This document shows, in pieces, positions 18,390-27,739 of a stretch of DNA of 64,000 nt. The DNA is from Prochlorococcus sp. AG-402-N17 (lineage in GTDB: Bacteria > Cyanobacteriota > Cyanobacteriia > PCC-6307 > Cyanobiaceae): positions 1-64,000 of the forward strand of contig QCIV01000002.1 in assembly GCA_003216455.1 (NCBI GenBank), written 5' to 3'. Each line of letters opens with the position of its first letter. Positions within the stretch are counted from its first letter, which is position 1. Position numbers and translations under genes: made by a program. The notes below the pieces were generated by a model, which was given only the letters and a program-made list of their open reading frames with translations, did no database searches and was not told the DNA's origin.

Positions 18390-19913
18390 TTAGGTTTTTA
18401 ACTTTGCATTAAACTTGTTGATTAAAATTTCTTTTATTAAATTATAAATTTCATGTTTACTAACTTTTTTAAATTCTGTTTCACCTAAGGTTTGCATGTG
18501 ATCTTGTCTTCCTCCAATACTGACATTATATCCATCCTCAGTTCCACCTCCCTCTTTTTTTACCTTTGTACCGGTCATGCCAATACCACCCATATGAGCT
18601 TGTCCACAATTATTTGGACAACCTGTCCAATGGATTTTAACCTCCTCTGATAATTCAAGTTCTCTATCTAATTTTTCAGAAATATTCCTTGCTATATCTT
18701 TGGTATTTGCAAGAGCAAAGCTACAATAACTACTCCCTGTACATGAAACGGTACTTGCTGAAAAATGGGATGGATTTAATTTGAATTTATTAAAAATTTC
18801 TTCATCACCAAATTCTTCTAAAATATTATCTTTCAGGCCAACAATAACTAGATTTTGATCTTCGGTTAGTCTTACTTCACTTTGTCCATATTTTTCACTT
18901 AGTCTTGCAATTTCTTGTATGTCTTCTACACATAACCTACCTACAGGAATATGTAATCCAGCAAAGTAAAGATTGTTTTGTTTTTGTTTATTAATCCCAA
19001 ATAAACTTCTTTGTTTTTCATTGAAAATTGAGCCTGGATCGTTCGACAAAGTTCCAAATTTTTCTTCTACAAGTTCTCTAAATTTTTCGATACCTATAGA
19101 GTTCAAATAATATCTAAATCTTCCTTTATTTCTTAGAAATCTATCTCCATTATCTCGCCAAAGGGAACAAATAATTCCAGTTATTTTGCATATATCTTTT
19201 TCTTCTACCCAGACATCTAGAGGTAGAGCATAAGCATTCAAAGTTGCTGACAATATTCCTCCTACCCAGATACCAAAGCCTAGTATTCCATTTTTAAAAA
19301 CAGGATGAAAGATAAGATCATTATGTAGAAGAAAATTATCTTTTGCTCCTGCAACTGCAGTATTCCACTTCCTCGGTAAATTCGAGAATTCGGGGTTTCC
19401 ATTACCAGAATTTGTTAAGTAATTTTCTAATTCAGAAGTATATTTTCTCGTATCTATAATTTCTTCAGAATCAATTCCCGCTAGTGGATTGCCAGTAACA
19501 TTTCTTGGATTATCCATTCCAGACTGAACGGATGTAATATCAACCTCTCTAAGTCTTTTAATAATATCTGGTAGATCATTTATCAAAACCCCCCTTAATT
19601 GAATATTTTGCCTAGTTGTTATATCTGCAGAACCGTCTTCTCCGTATCTAGCAACTATTGACGCGATTACTCTCAACTGATTAGAGTTTAAAATTCCATT
19701 GGGAACTCTAAGCCTCATCATAAATCTTCCGGGAGTTTTTGGTCTCCAAAAAAGGCCATACCACTTTAAGCGCATTTGCAAATCTACTTCATCCATCTCT
19801 TCCCACCCTTTAAGAGCATAATCATCTAACTCTTCAAAAATTTTCAGACCATCTTTCTCCGCCTTTTGCTTTTCAATCTTATTTAATTTTTTATCATTTA
19901 AATAATATTGCAT
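18390..19913 (-). CDS. nirA: Ferredoxin-nitrite reductase NirA
   Basis: About 507 aa from ATG at 19913 (MQYYLNDKKLNKIEKQK); the track start at 19982 adds 23 atypical residues. The 4Fe-4S/siroheme cysteines are in TVSCTGSSYCSFALANTKD and HWTGCPNNCGQAHMGG. RIPNG-like substrate loop (RLRVPNGIL) and QNIQLRGV are conserved. It reduces nitrite to ammonium with six ferredoxin electrons. No nitrite transporter (focA) is visible nearby. Confidence 0.96.
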   Translation of the reverse strand: MQYYLNDKKLNKIEKQKAEKDGLKIFEELDDYALKGWEEMDEVDLQMRLKWYGLFWRPKTPGRFMMRLRVPNGILNSNQLRVIASIVARYGEDGSADITTRQNIQLRGVLINDLPDIIKRLREVDITSVQSGMDNPRNVTGNPLAGIDSEEIIDTRKYTSELENYLTNSGNGNPEFSNLPRKWNTAVAGAKDNFLLHNDLIFHPVFKNGILGFGIWVGGILSATLNAYALPLDVWVEEKDICKITGIICSLWRDNGDRFLRNKGRFRYYLNSIGIEKFRELVEEKFGTLSNDPGSIFNEKQRSLFGINKQKQNNLYFAGLHIPVGRLCVEDIQEIARLSEKYGQSEVRLTEDQNLVIVGLKDNILEEFGDEEIFNKFKLNPSHFSASTVSCTGSSYCSFALANTKDIARNISEKLDRELELSEEVKIHWTGCPNNCGQAHMGGIGMTGTKVKKEGGGTEDGYNVSIGGRQDHMQTLGETEFKKVSKHEIYNLIKEILINKFNAKLKT

Positions 19914-19959
19914 ATTAATTTTTATACTTTTATTCTTATGAGATTTTAGACAATTTAAT

Positions 19960-19973
19960 GTTTCCTCATATAC
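19960..19973. promoter_or_regulatory. Possible NtcA site upstream of nirA
   Basis: GTATATGAGGAAAC on the minus strand has a perfect GTA half and one mismatch in the second half (AAC for TAC), about 47 bases before the proposed nirA start. A TAAAAT follows, but at only 11 bases, closer than a typical NtcA-activated promoter. Weak candidate. Confidence 0.3.
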
Positions 19974-20076
19974 AAATGTCAATAAATATTGATTATTTAT
20001 TTTTGACGACGAATTCCATGTTTTAGGAAACTCTTAAGCTCATAAAAAAATAAAGGCTTTTTCTTTACCGAATCAC

Positions 20077-20346
20077 TTATCCGTAATTGTGCGATACTTC
20101 TGTCCACCCATTTTGGTGCAATTCGTGCCACTTTTCCCAGGCTGAACCTATGTTGAGTCTTTCAGAGGATTTGTAACCTCCAGGTTCTCCAAGGTGATTT
20201 GTGTAGAAAAGATGAGTATGAATTTTTAAATTAGGTTTAGGAGAATTTTTGCATTCTTCGAAAAAGATTATTCTGCTGCCTTCGGGATTTAGTAGACAAC
20301 CGTTTGGCATGCTAGTGCTACAACCAAATAAGTAATTAGGCTTCAT
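20077..20346 (-). CDS. Conserved hypothetical protein, possibly divergent DUF1651-like
   Basis: 89 aa. The C-terminal AWEKWHELHQNGWTEVS has the A-x2-W-x2-L-x3-GW layout of the DUF1651 proteins at 35.2 and 48.8 kb, but the rest (FGCSTSMPNGCLLNPEGSRI) differs, so membership is uncertain. No signal peptide. Function unknown. Confidence 0.6.
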   Translation of the reverse strand: MKPNYLFGCSTSMPNGCLLNPEGSRIIFFEECKNSPKPNLKIHTHLFYTNHLGEPGGYKSSERLNIGSAWEKWHELHQNGWTEVSHNYG

Positions 20347-20495
20347 GCTTTCACCTTATAAAGCTTTTTGAATATTAATACATTTGTACTATAAATTATA
20401 TCCTCCTTGTTTTGCTGTCAATCCTTTTAAGGTTAAGTACTTATTTACTAATAATAATTTTGTTTTTTAATAAAAAAGATAATTTCTTTAGGCTT

Positions 20496-20678
20496 ATGAA
20501 TTACAGGGAAGATCTAGAAATCAAACTACAAAAAGTAACGCTTGCAATGCAGGAAGTTGTAGAGGATATCCATAAAACTGATCCTGAGAAGCAAAGAATA
20601 ATTTCCAAACTTATTGAATTTAAAGAAGCAATAATATCAAAAGGTATTGAACTTAACATTGAATTAGAGGCAGCCTAG
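20496..20678 (+). CDS. Small helical protein
   Basis: 60 aa from ATG at 20496 (MNYREDLEIKLQKVTLAMQEV); the track start at 20412 would add a hydrophobic segment LSTYLLIIILFF, so a membrane-anchored form is possible. The body is highly charged and predicted helical or coiled-coil. Function unknown. Confidence 0.5.
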   Translation: MNYREDLEIKLQKVTLAMQEVVEDIHKTDPEKQRIISKLIEFKEAIISKGIELNIELEAA

Positions 20679-20751
20679 AAATATTGAATATCTCATGAAT
20701 GTTTAATAACTTTTAGAATAATTTTATTAACAAAGAAGGGTTATTTATCAA

Positions 20752-20913
20752 ATGCAGCCTGGTACTTTTGAATTATTGATTCTTGTATTTATCTTTTTAG
20801 GTCTTCAAGCTTGGTGGATTATCCCAATAGTTATTAAGAATAATAAATTAAATAAGAGAGGTAAGGATTTAAGAGAGGAAATAAAGCAATTAGAAAAGTT
20901 ATATAAAAAATAA
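20752..20913 (+). CDS. Tiny single-pass membrane protein
   Basis: 53 aa, below the track cutoff: MQPGTFELLILVFIFLGLQA is one membrane helix, followed by a basic, coiled-coil-like tail (DLREEIKQLEKLYKK). It sits between two same-strand genes. Function unknown. Confidence 0.5.
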   Translation: MQPGTFELLILVFIFLGLQAWWIIPIVIKNNKLNKRGKDLREEIKQLEKLYKK

Positions 20914-20947
20914 ATTAGTTTATTTTTTTGCAAATTAACTATTATTA

Positions 20948-21388
20948 GTGAAACTTAAAAATCTAATGAAATTAAAAAAATTTATTCCATTATGTTTCCT
21001 TTTTATTGGGACTTTAGCTTTGCCTTACCCATCTCTTGCTGAAGAAAAGATTGAAGTTATACCTATTATTCAAAGTTCAAAAGGACTTAGTGGTAAATAT
21101 TTTAATTATCTCGAGGGTAAGCCTGAATTAAGACTCTTAAAAGTAAAAATTCCAGTTGGCTTGAAAACTCCAATTCATACTCATCCTTCCCCAATGTTGA
21201 TTCATGTCACCAGGGGAAGATTAAAGCATGTTAGGGGTGAAGAAATTAATTTCTTTAAAGCGGGTGATGCATTTATAGAGAGTAATAATGGGGGGCCCCA
21301 CTATGTAAAAAATGTTGGAAAGAAGCCGGTCATACTTCATGTGGGAGTTGTATCAGTAGTTGGAATACCTACGGCCATAAATAAATAA
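20948..21388 (+). CDS. Exported cupin-domain protein
   Basis: 146 aa with GTG start (an ATG follows at 20966). FIPLCFLFIGTLALPYPSLAEE is a signal peptide. The mature protein is a single cupin: IPVGLKTPIHTHPSPMLIHVTRG and the second motif GGPHYVKNVGKKPVILHVG provide metal-binding histidines. Probably periplasmic; substrate unknown. Confidence 0.8.
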   Translation: MKLKNLMKLKKFIPLCFLFIGTLALPYPSLAEEKIEVIPIIQSSKGLSGKYFNYLEGKPELRLLKVKIPVGLKTPIHTHPSPMLIHVTRGRLKHVRGEEINFFKAGDAFIESNNGGPHYVKNVGKKPVILHVGVVSVVGIPTAINK

Positions 21389-21430
21389 GATTTTTCTCAA
21401 AGTTGCTCTATCAGTATGAGGATTAAACTT

Positions 21431-23137
21431 TTATGAAGAACAGCTGTAGTGAGATACTCCTCCATAGTTAAAATACTGGCTTGGCTTTAGTCGATTATAT
21501 TTTTGATCTATTTCTGAGGGTTGTTCTATATATGGATTGCTAAAGACATCCTGTAACTCTTTTATTTTTTTGTAATTTCCTTTTTCAGCTTCTTCATATG
21601 CGGGAACGACCATCCATTCGCGCCAAGTATAAACTGGATTAAGGGATTTCATTGATGCTGATTTCGCTTTAATATTTCCCTCTTTCTTCAAGATTGATTG
21701 CCAGTTTTTAAGCCATACTTCCCACCTATTATTGAGCTCATCATCAATTGAAAAATAGAAACTGTCTTTTAAAGAATCTAAGTTATCAGGTATTTCAGAG
21801 AGTTTACGGAACAAAATTGTATAGTCTGCTTTTGAAATGACCATGAGATTAAAAAATTCATTTATTAGAGTTTCGTTGTAATGTTCTAAACCAAGCTTGT
21901 TTGCCCACATTTTCTTCAACTCTTTGTTCATCAATTCTGAAAAATCCTTTTCGATTTGATCTAACTTTTCTTGATCTTGTTTGTTTCCTGAAAGTAACGG
22001 ACTAAGAGAGGAACAGAATGTTTTAAAGTTGATTGCCGCAGCAGAAGGTTGGTTGAAAAATGAGAAATGTTCACCTCCACCTGTCCATGGTTGAAATCTT
22101 GGATCAAATAATTCAGAGAATCCAAAGGGGCCATAATCCAAGGTATAACCTCCAGCAGCACAATTATCACTATTGAAGTTACCCTGGCAATAACCAACTC
22201 GCATCCAGTTGGCTATAAGTGATATCAGTCTTGATCTGTATAAAGATGCCAGTTTTATTACCTTACTTTCAATTGAAATCTCATATTCAATTTCATCTTT
22301 ATAATTTCTATCAATAAGATGTTCAACTATCATCTTTAGTTCATTGAGGGCCTCATAATGCGCATTATCCCGAACTCGTCTTGCAAAAAGTTCAATCTGG
22401 CCTACACGTAAAAAAGATGGAGCGACTCTCGTAGTAATTGCCGCTAGATTATCAATCATGATGTCAGGTTCAAAATACCTTGACCCTTTGGAATACCACG
22501 GTCTTCTAACTATTTCTGAACGTGAGACATATAGTGTTAAAGATCTTGAGGTAGGGATTCCCAAGGCATCCATTAATTCCTGTGCGAGAAATTCTCGTAC
22601 GCTAGACCTTAAGACAGCTCTACCATCTGCTCCACGACAATAGGGAGTTGGACCTCCTCCTTTAAGTTGCATTTCCATTCTTTTCCCATTGAATAAACCT
22701 TCAAAAACAGAAATTGCTCTGCCATCGCCATAACCATTGCCAGTGCCAAAGGGACATTGCTGGGTATATTCAGTTCCGTAAATTGATAATGCATAACCTG
22801 TTGCCCAACCAACAGGACTCATTGGATAATTAGCGACAGAAATATCACCTGAGAAAAAACGACAAAAATGCTTGTCTTTAGTAAGTTCTGAACTTAGCCT
22901 TAGTTCCTTAAAAAGTTTGTTGCTATGGGAAATATATTCTGGTTCTGGAATAGCAGTTGGAACAACTGGTACGTAATGACCCGAATATACTGAACGCGGT
23001 TTATGATCATTCCCATCTTTTGTTGATTGAGGATCTGCTTTAAGTGAATCCATAAAAGAATAGTCAGATAGTTGAGAAAATTCAGAGAAATTTTCTGTAA
23101 GCTTTCCTTTTAATGAATCAGATTTGGTTGACATCAA
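21431..23137 (-). CDS. selO: Protein adenylyltransferase SelO / YdiU family
   Basis: 568 aa. FSGD, [65 protein letters not shown] and DYGPFGF match SelO pseudokinases, which transfer AMP to Ser/Thr/Tyr of target proteins, often linked to redox homeostasis. The YAGHQFG box is altered (EYTQQCPFG), as in the cyanobacterial branch. The gene stands alone and converges with the cupin gene. Confidence 0.88.
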   Translation of the reverse strand: [568 protein letters not shown]

Positions 23138-23541
23138 ATTTGTTACCTATATCTTGAAGGCTTTTTAATTTCTTAAAATTAAATACCCTAATATATTTTA
23201 TATAGATTCTATTAGGGATGGTTTTTGCCGATAAGTTTGAGATTAAATAGAAGTTAAAAATTTAATATTTACTAAAAAAGGTTTTGCAGTAAAACATTTT
23301 CTTGAGAAAAATATTTAGACTTTAACAATAAAACAAAGCACTTAGCCTTCATATCAATTTCTTAATTAATAACCATTGCAAATACTTAATTATTGACTAG
23401 TTTTTTTTTGAGTTTGCTCAAAAATAATGCGAAAAAGTTAAATTATTTAATCTTTTTTTGACTTGTAACCCTCCCCCTATTTTTGCACTATATTGCAGTA
23501 AATTTATTCAATTTTATACATTGATTATTTTTAATATATTT
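23138..23541. other. Gene-free region upstream of selO
   Basis: 404 bases with no credible ORF. It must hold the selO promoter. A weak inverted repeat TTGAG-TTTG-CTCAA lies near 23410 without a T-run on the useful side. I see no repeats shared with other places in the window. Confidence 0.5.
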
Positions 23542-24885
23542 TTAACTTACCCAGCCTTTCAGCAAATCAAAAACACTAATAAATAGTCCAAAACCAATAA
23601 TTGGGGGCGCAACCCATCTTGTCATGAATTTCAAATAACGTGTCGTTTTGATTCCTACTTTTGAATCACTCAGTTCTTCATTAAACTTTCCAGGTACTAC
23701 CCATCCCATAAAGAAAGTAACCAAGAATCCACCAAAGATAAGTAATACCCCTCCAAAAATCGAATCAATAGTTCCAAGAATGTTTAAGTTCAATGCAGAA
23801 GGAATGCCTGCTAAGAATAGGAAAAGAGTTATCAGCCAAACAGATTTTTCTCTTTTAAAACCAAATTTATCCATTAAAGAGGAAACTGGAACTTCCAATA
23901 ATGAAACAGAGGAAGTTATTGCTGCAATATAAGCTAGTGCAAAAAATGCAACAGCTACAATTCTTCCAACCGCTCCATATGAACCAAGGCCCGTAGGAAT
24001 TGATATAAATAATGCACCAACTGTTGATTCAGAAATAGCATCACTTAAACCAAATGTTAAAACAATAGGAAAAGTAATAAGTCCTGCCATAAGACCCACC
24101 AAAGTATCCAATGATGCAACTCCAACACTTAGTTTTGGAAGATTACTCTTTTTATTTAAATAGGAAGCATAAGTCACCATAACTCCAATTCCTAAACTTA
24201 AAGAAAAGAAAGCTTGTGTAAAAGCATTTCTTATTGTTTGAGGGTTCCTCAATTCATCAAAGTCAAACTTAAACAAAAATGTTTTGTATCCTTCCCATGC
24301 GCCTGAAAGTGAAGTGGCCCATATTGCTAGCGATAGAATAATTATAAAAAGTATAGGCATAAAGAATCGTGTCACCTTTTCGATTCCTTTTTTTATCCCT
24401 GATGAAACTATTATGGCTGTAAGAACAAGACTTAATAGGTGCCCCAATAAAACACTGCTACCACTACTAATTGAGCCAAAGAAAGCTTCTGCTTCACTTA
24501 AATTTTTTGGTAATCCAAAAAATAATGAATGGAACAAGGTATCTGCGGTCCACCCCATTATGACTGAATAATATGATGCTATTCCCAAGGGAGCTATAAA
24601 GAAAAGAATTCCTAATGGATACCAATTTTTTCCAGCTAACTTTACTGGTGCAAGCAAAGTACTGGCAGTAGCGTTTCTTCCTAAAGCCATTTCAGCAACA
24701 AATACTGGAAGGCATACAATTAAAACGATTAGTATGTATAAAAGTACAAAAGCAGCACCTCCACCTTGAGAGGCTCTGTAGGCGAAACCCCAAAGGTTAC
24801 CAAGGCCTACTGCACTACCAGCAGCTGCAAGAATGAATCCCAACTTACTAGTCCATTGTTCTCTTGGAGAAATTTTTGAGTCCAA
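23542..24885 (-). CDS. Sodium-dependent transporter, NSS/SNF family
   Basis: 447 aa, about 11-12 helices. The N-terminal REQWTSKLGFILAAAGSAVGLGNLWGFAYRASQGGGAAFVLLY is the helix-1 signature of neurotransmitter:sodium symporters, including the sodium-binding residues. Bacterial members import amino acids or related small solutes. The substrate cannot be read from the sequence. It is monocistronic here. Confidence 0.9.
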   Translation of the reverse strand: MDSKISPREQWTSKLGFILAAAGSAVGLGNLWGFAYRASQGGGAAFVLLYILIVLIVCLPVFVAEMALGRNATASTLLAPVKLAGKNWYPLGILFFIAPLGIASYYSVIMGWTADTLFHSLFFGLPKNLSEAEAFFGSISSGSSVLLGHLLSLVLTAIIVSSGIKKGIEKVTRFFMPILFIIILSLAIWATSLSGAWEGYKTFLFKFDFDELRNPQTIRNAFTQAFFSLSLGIGVMVTYASYLNKKSNLPKLSVGVASLDTLVGLMAGLITFPIVLTFGLSDAISESTVGALFISIPTGLGSYGAVGRIVAVAFFALAYIAAITSSVSLLEVPVSSLMDKFGFKREKSVWLITLFLFLAGIPSALNLNILGTIDSIFGGVLLIFGGFLVTFFMGWVVPGKFNEELSDSKVGIKTTRYLKFMTRWVAPPIIGFGLFISVFDLLKGWVS

Positions 24886-25025
24886 AATTAAAATCTGTTT
24901 TTTATAGTTGATTTATAACCCATAAATAAAAATTAGTTAATACATTGCTTAATAAAAACTAATCTTTATTGAATTATTTTTTTTGCAAAAAGATTTAAAA
25001 TTTAAAAAAACATCTTATTACCGCT

Positions 25026-25307
25026 ATGACCATTGAAACGACTATTCTAGATTTTCAACTAAGTAATACGTTCGAACAATATGAATCTCATATGAATGCT
25101 GAGGAACAGCAGTCGATGTTTAAAGAAATGGGAGTTAAAACATTTTATATTGGTAAATCATTAGATGATCCTCAAAGAGCAACTGTAATTTTTCAAGGAC
25201 CAGAAAATGTTCTATACGATATTTTTATGAATCCTGAAACAAAACCAATTGTTGAAGCTTCAGGGCATATTTATGCGGGTACAAAAATAACTCGATGGAT
25301 TTCTTGA
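25026..25307 (+). CDS. DUF3764-type protein
   Basis: 93 aa. FQLSNTFEQYESHMNAEEQQ...FYIGKSLDDPQRATVIFQGPEN resembles the protein at 39621-39926 (FKIESTFDEWAVIFDSEEA...DPQKIIVIHQAPEGN), a small ferredoxin-like alpha/beta fold restricted to marine cyanobacteria. Soluble, function unknown. It is followed closely by the 25.3-kb gene. Confidence 0.75.
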   Translation: MTIETTILDFQLSNTFEQYESHMNAEEQQSMFKEMGVKTFYIGKSLDDPQRATVIFQGPENVLYDIFMNPETKPIVEASGHIYAGTKITRWIS

Positions 25308-25321
25308 AAAATAAATCTTTT

Positions 25322-25621
25322 ATGAATTATCAACTTTTAATTGAATCATATTCTTTTGGGACATCCCTTTCTGAGCAAGAAATAGAACTTTTAAGTCTGG
25401 AACTTGAAACTCAAATCATGAACATTAATATATCAACAGATTTTGGCTGCTTTAAATCGGCCCCCAGCCATATTTGCGAAGGTCTAAATTTAAAAGAAGA
25501 TACATATTGGATTATGTGCCTTGCTGAAATATTAGATTTGCATAAGCCCCCTAAATTTGGGAAAACGAAAAGTGTGGAGGTTTTCGATTTACTTCTTGAA
25601 AAAGGACTTGTTATTGGTTAG
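25322..25621 (+). CDS. Conserved small protein, paralog of 6971-7261
   Basis: 99 aa from ATG at 25322 (MNYQLLIESYSFG); the track start at 25295 overlaps the previous gene by 13 bases. SHICEGLNLKEDTYWIMCLAEILDLHKPPKFGK aligns with the 96-aa protein at 7.0 kb. Function unknown. Confidence 0.7.
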   Translation: MNYQLLIESYSFGTSLSEQEIELLSLELETQIMNINISTDFGCFKSAPSHICEGLNLKEDTYWIMCLAEILDLHKPPKFGKTKSVEVFDLLLEKGLVIG

Positions 25622-25699
25622 TTATTTAATTATTTGAGTATTAAAAAATAAGTTGTTTTTTCTTTATTATGATAGTATTTCCTAGGGATAGTTAAATAA

Positions 25700-26050
25700 A
25701 TGAACGATTCTAATGAATTGATTTTGGGAAATATTATTAAGCTAACTAGATCAAGTGAAAAGAAATTTAAACTAGGAAATTTTAAAGGGGCAATAGATGA
25801 CAAAATGAAGGCTAATGCAATATTGAAATCCAAATCTAGTGATGAAAAAATTATTGAAAAATATAGAGAAGAATTATCAAGATTGTATTCCTCAAAATTT
25901 GATCTTATATTCGATCATAAGCTGAAAATTGATGAAATAAAGAGAAAAGAAATAGTAAAAATGCTGGAACAAAAAAGTAAGGAAAAATTCAAAAGTCTCG
26001 ATTATAAAGGAGCAATAAAAGCGTTTAGGAGGGCAGAAAAATATTTTTAA
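25700..26050 (+). CDS. Small TPR-like helical protein
   Basis: 116 aa, strongly charged and helical. Two similar units, EKKFKLGNFKGAIDDKMKANAI and KEKFKSLDYKGAIKAFRRAEKY, look like TPR half-repeats at each end of the protein. No signal peptide. Function unknown. Confidence 0.65.
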   Translation: MNDSNELILGNIIKLTRSSEKKFKLGNFKGAIDDKMKANAILKSKSSDEKIIEKYREELSRLYSSKFDLIFDHKLKIDEIKRKEIVKMLEQKSKEKFKSLDYKGAIKAFRRAEKYF

Positions 26051-26184
26051 AATTAAAAATAAGTCTAAATCTCATAATTTTTATAAGACAATTAAATTTA
26101 TAAGTTTGAGAAAAAAAATAATGAAAGGGTTGATTTTTTTTCAGAATTCGTTTCTTTAAAGATATATCATTTTTAGTACTACTC

Positions 26185-26298
26185 ATGGTTATGCCTCAAT
26201 CTACCTTGGAAAGCTTATTATTTTTTTTGATACTTTCTCTTGTTGCAACTTACATTGTTAATTTAAAGTATTCTTCAAAATTAAAAATACAGAAGTAG
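26185..26298 (+). CDS. Tiny single-pass membrane protein
   Basis: 37 aa: MVMPQSTLESLLFFLILSLV then a basic tail KYSSKLKIQK. Typical of the many single-helix proteins of Prochlorococcus. Function unknown. Confidence 0.4.
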   Translation: MVMPQSTLESLLFFLILSLVATYIVNLKYSSKLKIQK

Positions 26299-26328
26299 TT
26301 GTTTATTTATCTTTTGTCTTAATTAGAT

Positions 26329-26526
26329 TTATTTCCTTGGATCACTCCAAGTCTCTTTGTATAACCAGCTCAAAAAAGTAAGAGTAAGTATATTCCCAAA
26401 TGCATAAGTTATTCCTAATAATGGGTCATAAATATTGGCAATAAGCGTCGACATTATAAAGATTATTAACCCTGAAACAACCAAATCCTGTATAGGCAAA
26501 TGGTTAAAATTCACCGAATTTATCAT
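26329..26526 (-). CDS. Small membrane protein
   Basis: 65 aa with two hydrophobic segments (LVVSGLIIFIMSTLIANIY and AFGNILTLTFLSWLY). Faces the plus-strand genes on both sides. Function unknown. Confidence 0.55.
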   Translation of the reverse strand: MINSVNFNHLPIQDLVVSGLIIFIMSTLIANIYDPLLGITYAFGNILTLTFLSWLYKETWSDPRK

Positions 26527-26608
26527 TTGATAATTGTTTTTAATAGATTAAATTAATTATAAAACCAACAAGTACCTTTTTTATTTTTAAGGCAATATCA
26601 TCTGAGAT

Positions 26609-26839
26609 ATGAATAATTTTAGGATTGCTAAAATAATTGTAGTTTTTTCATCATTATCGTATTTGAGTGTTTCTTTTTTAAGAAATTATAATTCTCCAGA
26701 AAATATAGAAAAAAGATGTATCGTTAAATTTGAAAAAGATTTTAAAAATAATTTGGAAACATCTCATGAAGAATGGAATCAAATTTTAGATTTAGCTGAT
26801 AACAATTACTTAAAATGTATGGGAATACCTCAGTATTAA
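26609..26839 (+). CDS. Small exported or anchored protein
   Basis: 76 aa. The N-terminal IAKIIVVFSSLSYLSVSFL is a membrane anchor or signal; the rest is polar with two cysteines (KRCIVKFE and YLKCMG). It stops 2 bases before the DUF2839 start at 26842, so the two are probably co-translated. Function unknown. Confidence 0.6.
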   Translation: MNNFRIAKIIVVFSSLSYLSVSFLRNYNSPENIEKRCIVKFEKDFKNNLETSHEEWNQILDLADNNYLKCMGIPQY

Positions 26840-26841
26840 TT

Positions 26842-27063
26842 ATGGGAGAGGCAAAGAGAAGAAAAAATTTAGGTATTCCGCCTAGAGAAAAAACTGAAGA
26901 TATAAAGTTGCCTCAACTTGATAAAAAAGCCATACAACAAAAAGTGAGGTCTACATTGTATAAATATCCAATTATCCCTTTTCTTTTTTATGGAGCTGCA
27001 ATATTGATCCTAATTGGAGGTTTATTTTATGTTTTCAAATCCTTTAATATTGATAAATTATGA
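26842..27063 (+). CDS. DUF2839 family membrane protein
   Basis: 73 aa from ATG at 26842; the track start at 26815 lies inside the preceding gene. MGEAKRRKNLGIPPRE is the DUF2839 signature and there is one C-terminal membrane helix. A paralog with the same start, MGEAKRREELGLPPRQ, lies at 29262-29462. Function unknown. Confidence 0.8.
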   Translation: MGEAKRRKNLGIPPREKTEDIKLPQLDKKAIQQKVRSTLYKYPIIPFLFYGAAILILIGGLFYVFKSFNIDKL

Positions 27064-27239
27064 TGTTTGTTAATTTTGATATTTATAAATCTTTGGCATC
27101 ATCAATTAATAAAACTTTAAGGATAATAAATGAGAAATTTTAATTTTGCAAAAAAAAATCAAAGAAATAATATATGAGACTTATTTACGATTGACACCAT
27201 CTTATTGTGCTGTAATTTTGGATTAAATTAGAATTATTT

Positions 27240-27374
27240 ATGAAAAACATAAATAAAAAATATGCTGAAATAATACATCAAGCTGATAAGGCAGTTGGAA
27301 GAAAAGAAGTAGTTAGTTTATTAAAAAAAGCTGCAATGATTAAGTCTGAATCAGAGGAAAACTTAGCTGCTTAA
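27240..27374 (+). CDS. Tiny conserved protein (44 aa), paralog of 7369-7506
   Basis: MKNINKKYAEIIHQADKAVG then RKEVVSLLKKAAMIKSESEE. It aligns along its length with the 45-aa ORF at 7.4 kb (KKY, QA, GRKE, SL-K-A). Conservation between two loci supports coding. Function unknown. Confidence 0.55.
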   Translation: MKNINKKYAEIIHQADKAVGRKEVVSLLKKAAMIKSESEENLAA

Positions 27375-27383
27375 ATTAGAAAG

Positions 27384-27515
27384 CTATTTTATTAGGATAA
27401 ATAAAACACCATAAAGAATAATAGTTGAGGATGCAGCCATAAAGATAAATGGTAGTATCATGCCTGAGTTTAACCATCTTAAAAGTCTAATTTTTTTGTT
27501 AATTACTCTTGGCAT
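27384..27515 (-). CDS. Tiny membrane protein
   Basis: 43 aa, ATG at 27515: a basic start MPRVINKKIRLLRWLNSG followed by one long hydrophobic helix (MILPFIFMAASSTIILYGVLF). Converges with the 44-aa gene. Function unknown. Confidence 0.45.
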   Translation of the reverse strand: MPRVINKKIRLLRWLNSGMILPFIFMAASSTIILYGVLFILIK

Positions 27516-27739
27516 TTTTCCTGAATCTCTTATTTGCAACTTAACAAGTAAACAAATGATGTAAATGGTTAATTAATCTTTTTAAATATCATTCTTTAGC
27601 TATTTAAAAAAATGTTTTATACAGAAAAATATTTTAATTTCATCCGAATTTTTTAATTTTGACAGAAATTTTAGGTAATTAATACATTGTATTCTTCAAA
27701 TTTTTCGTGCAAGATTTATAAACATTAGATTTCTAAATA

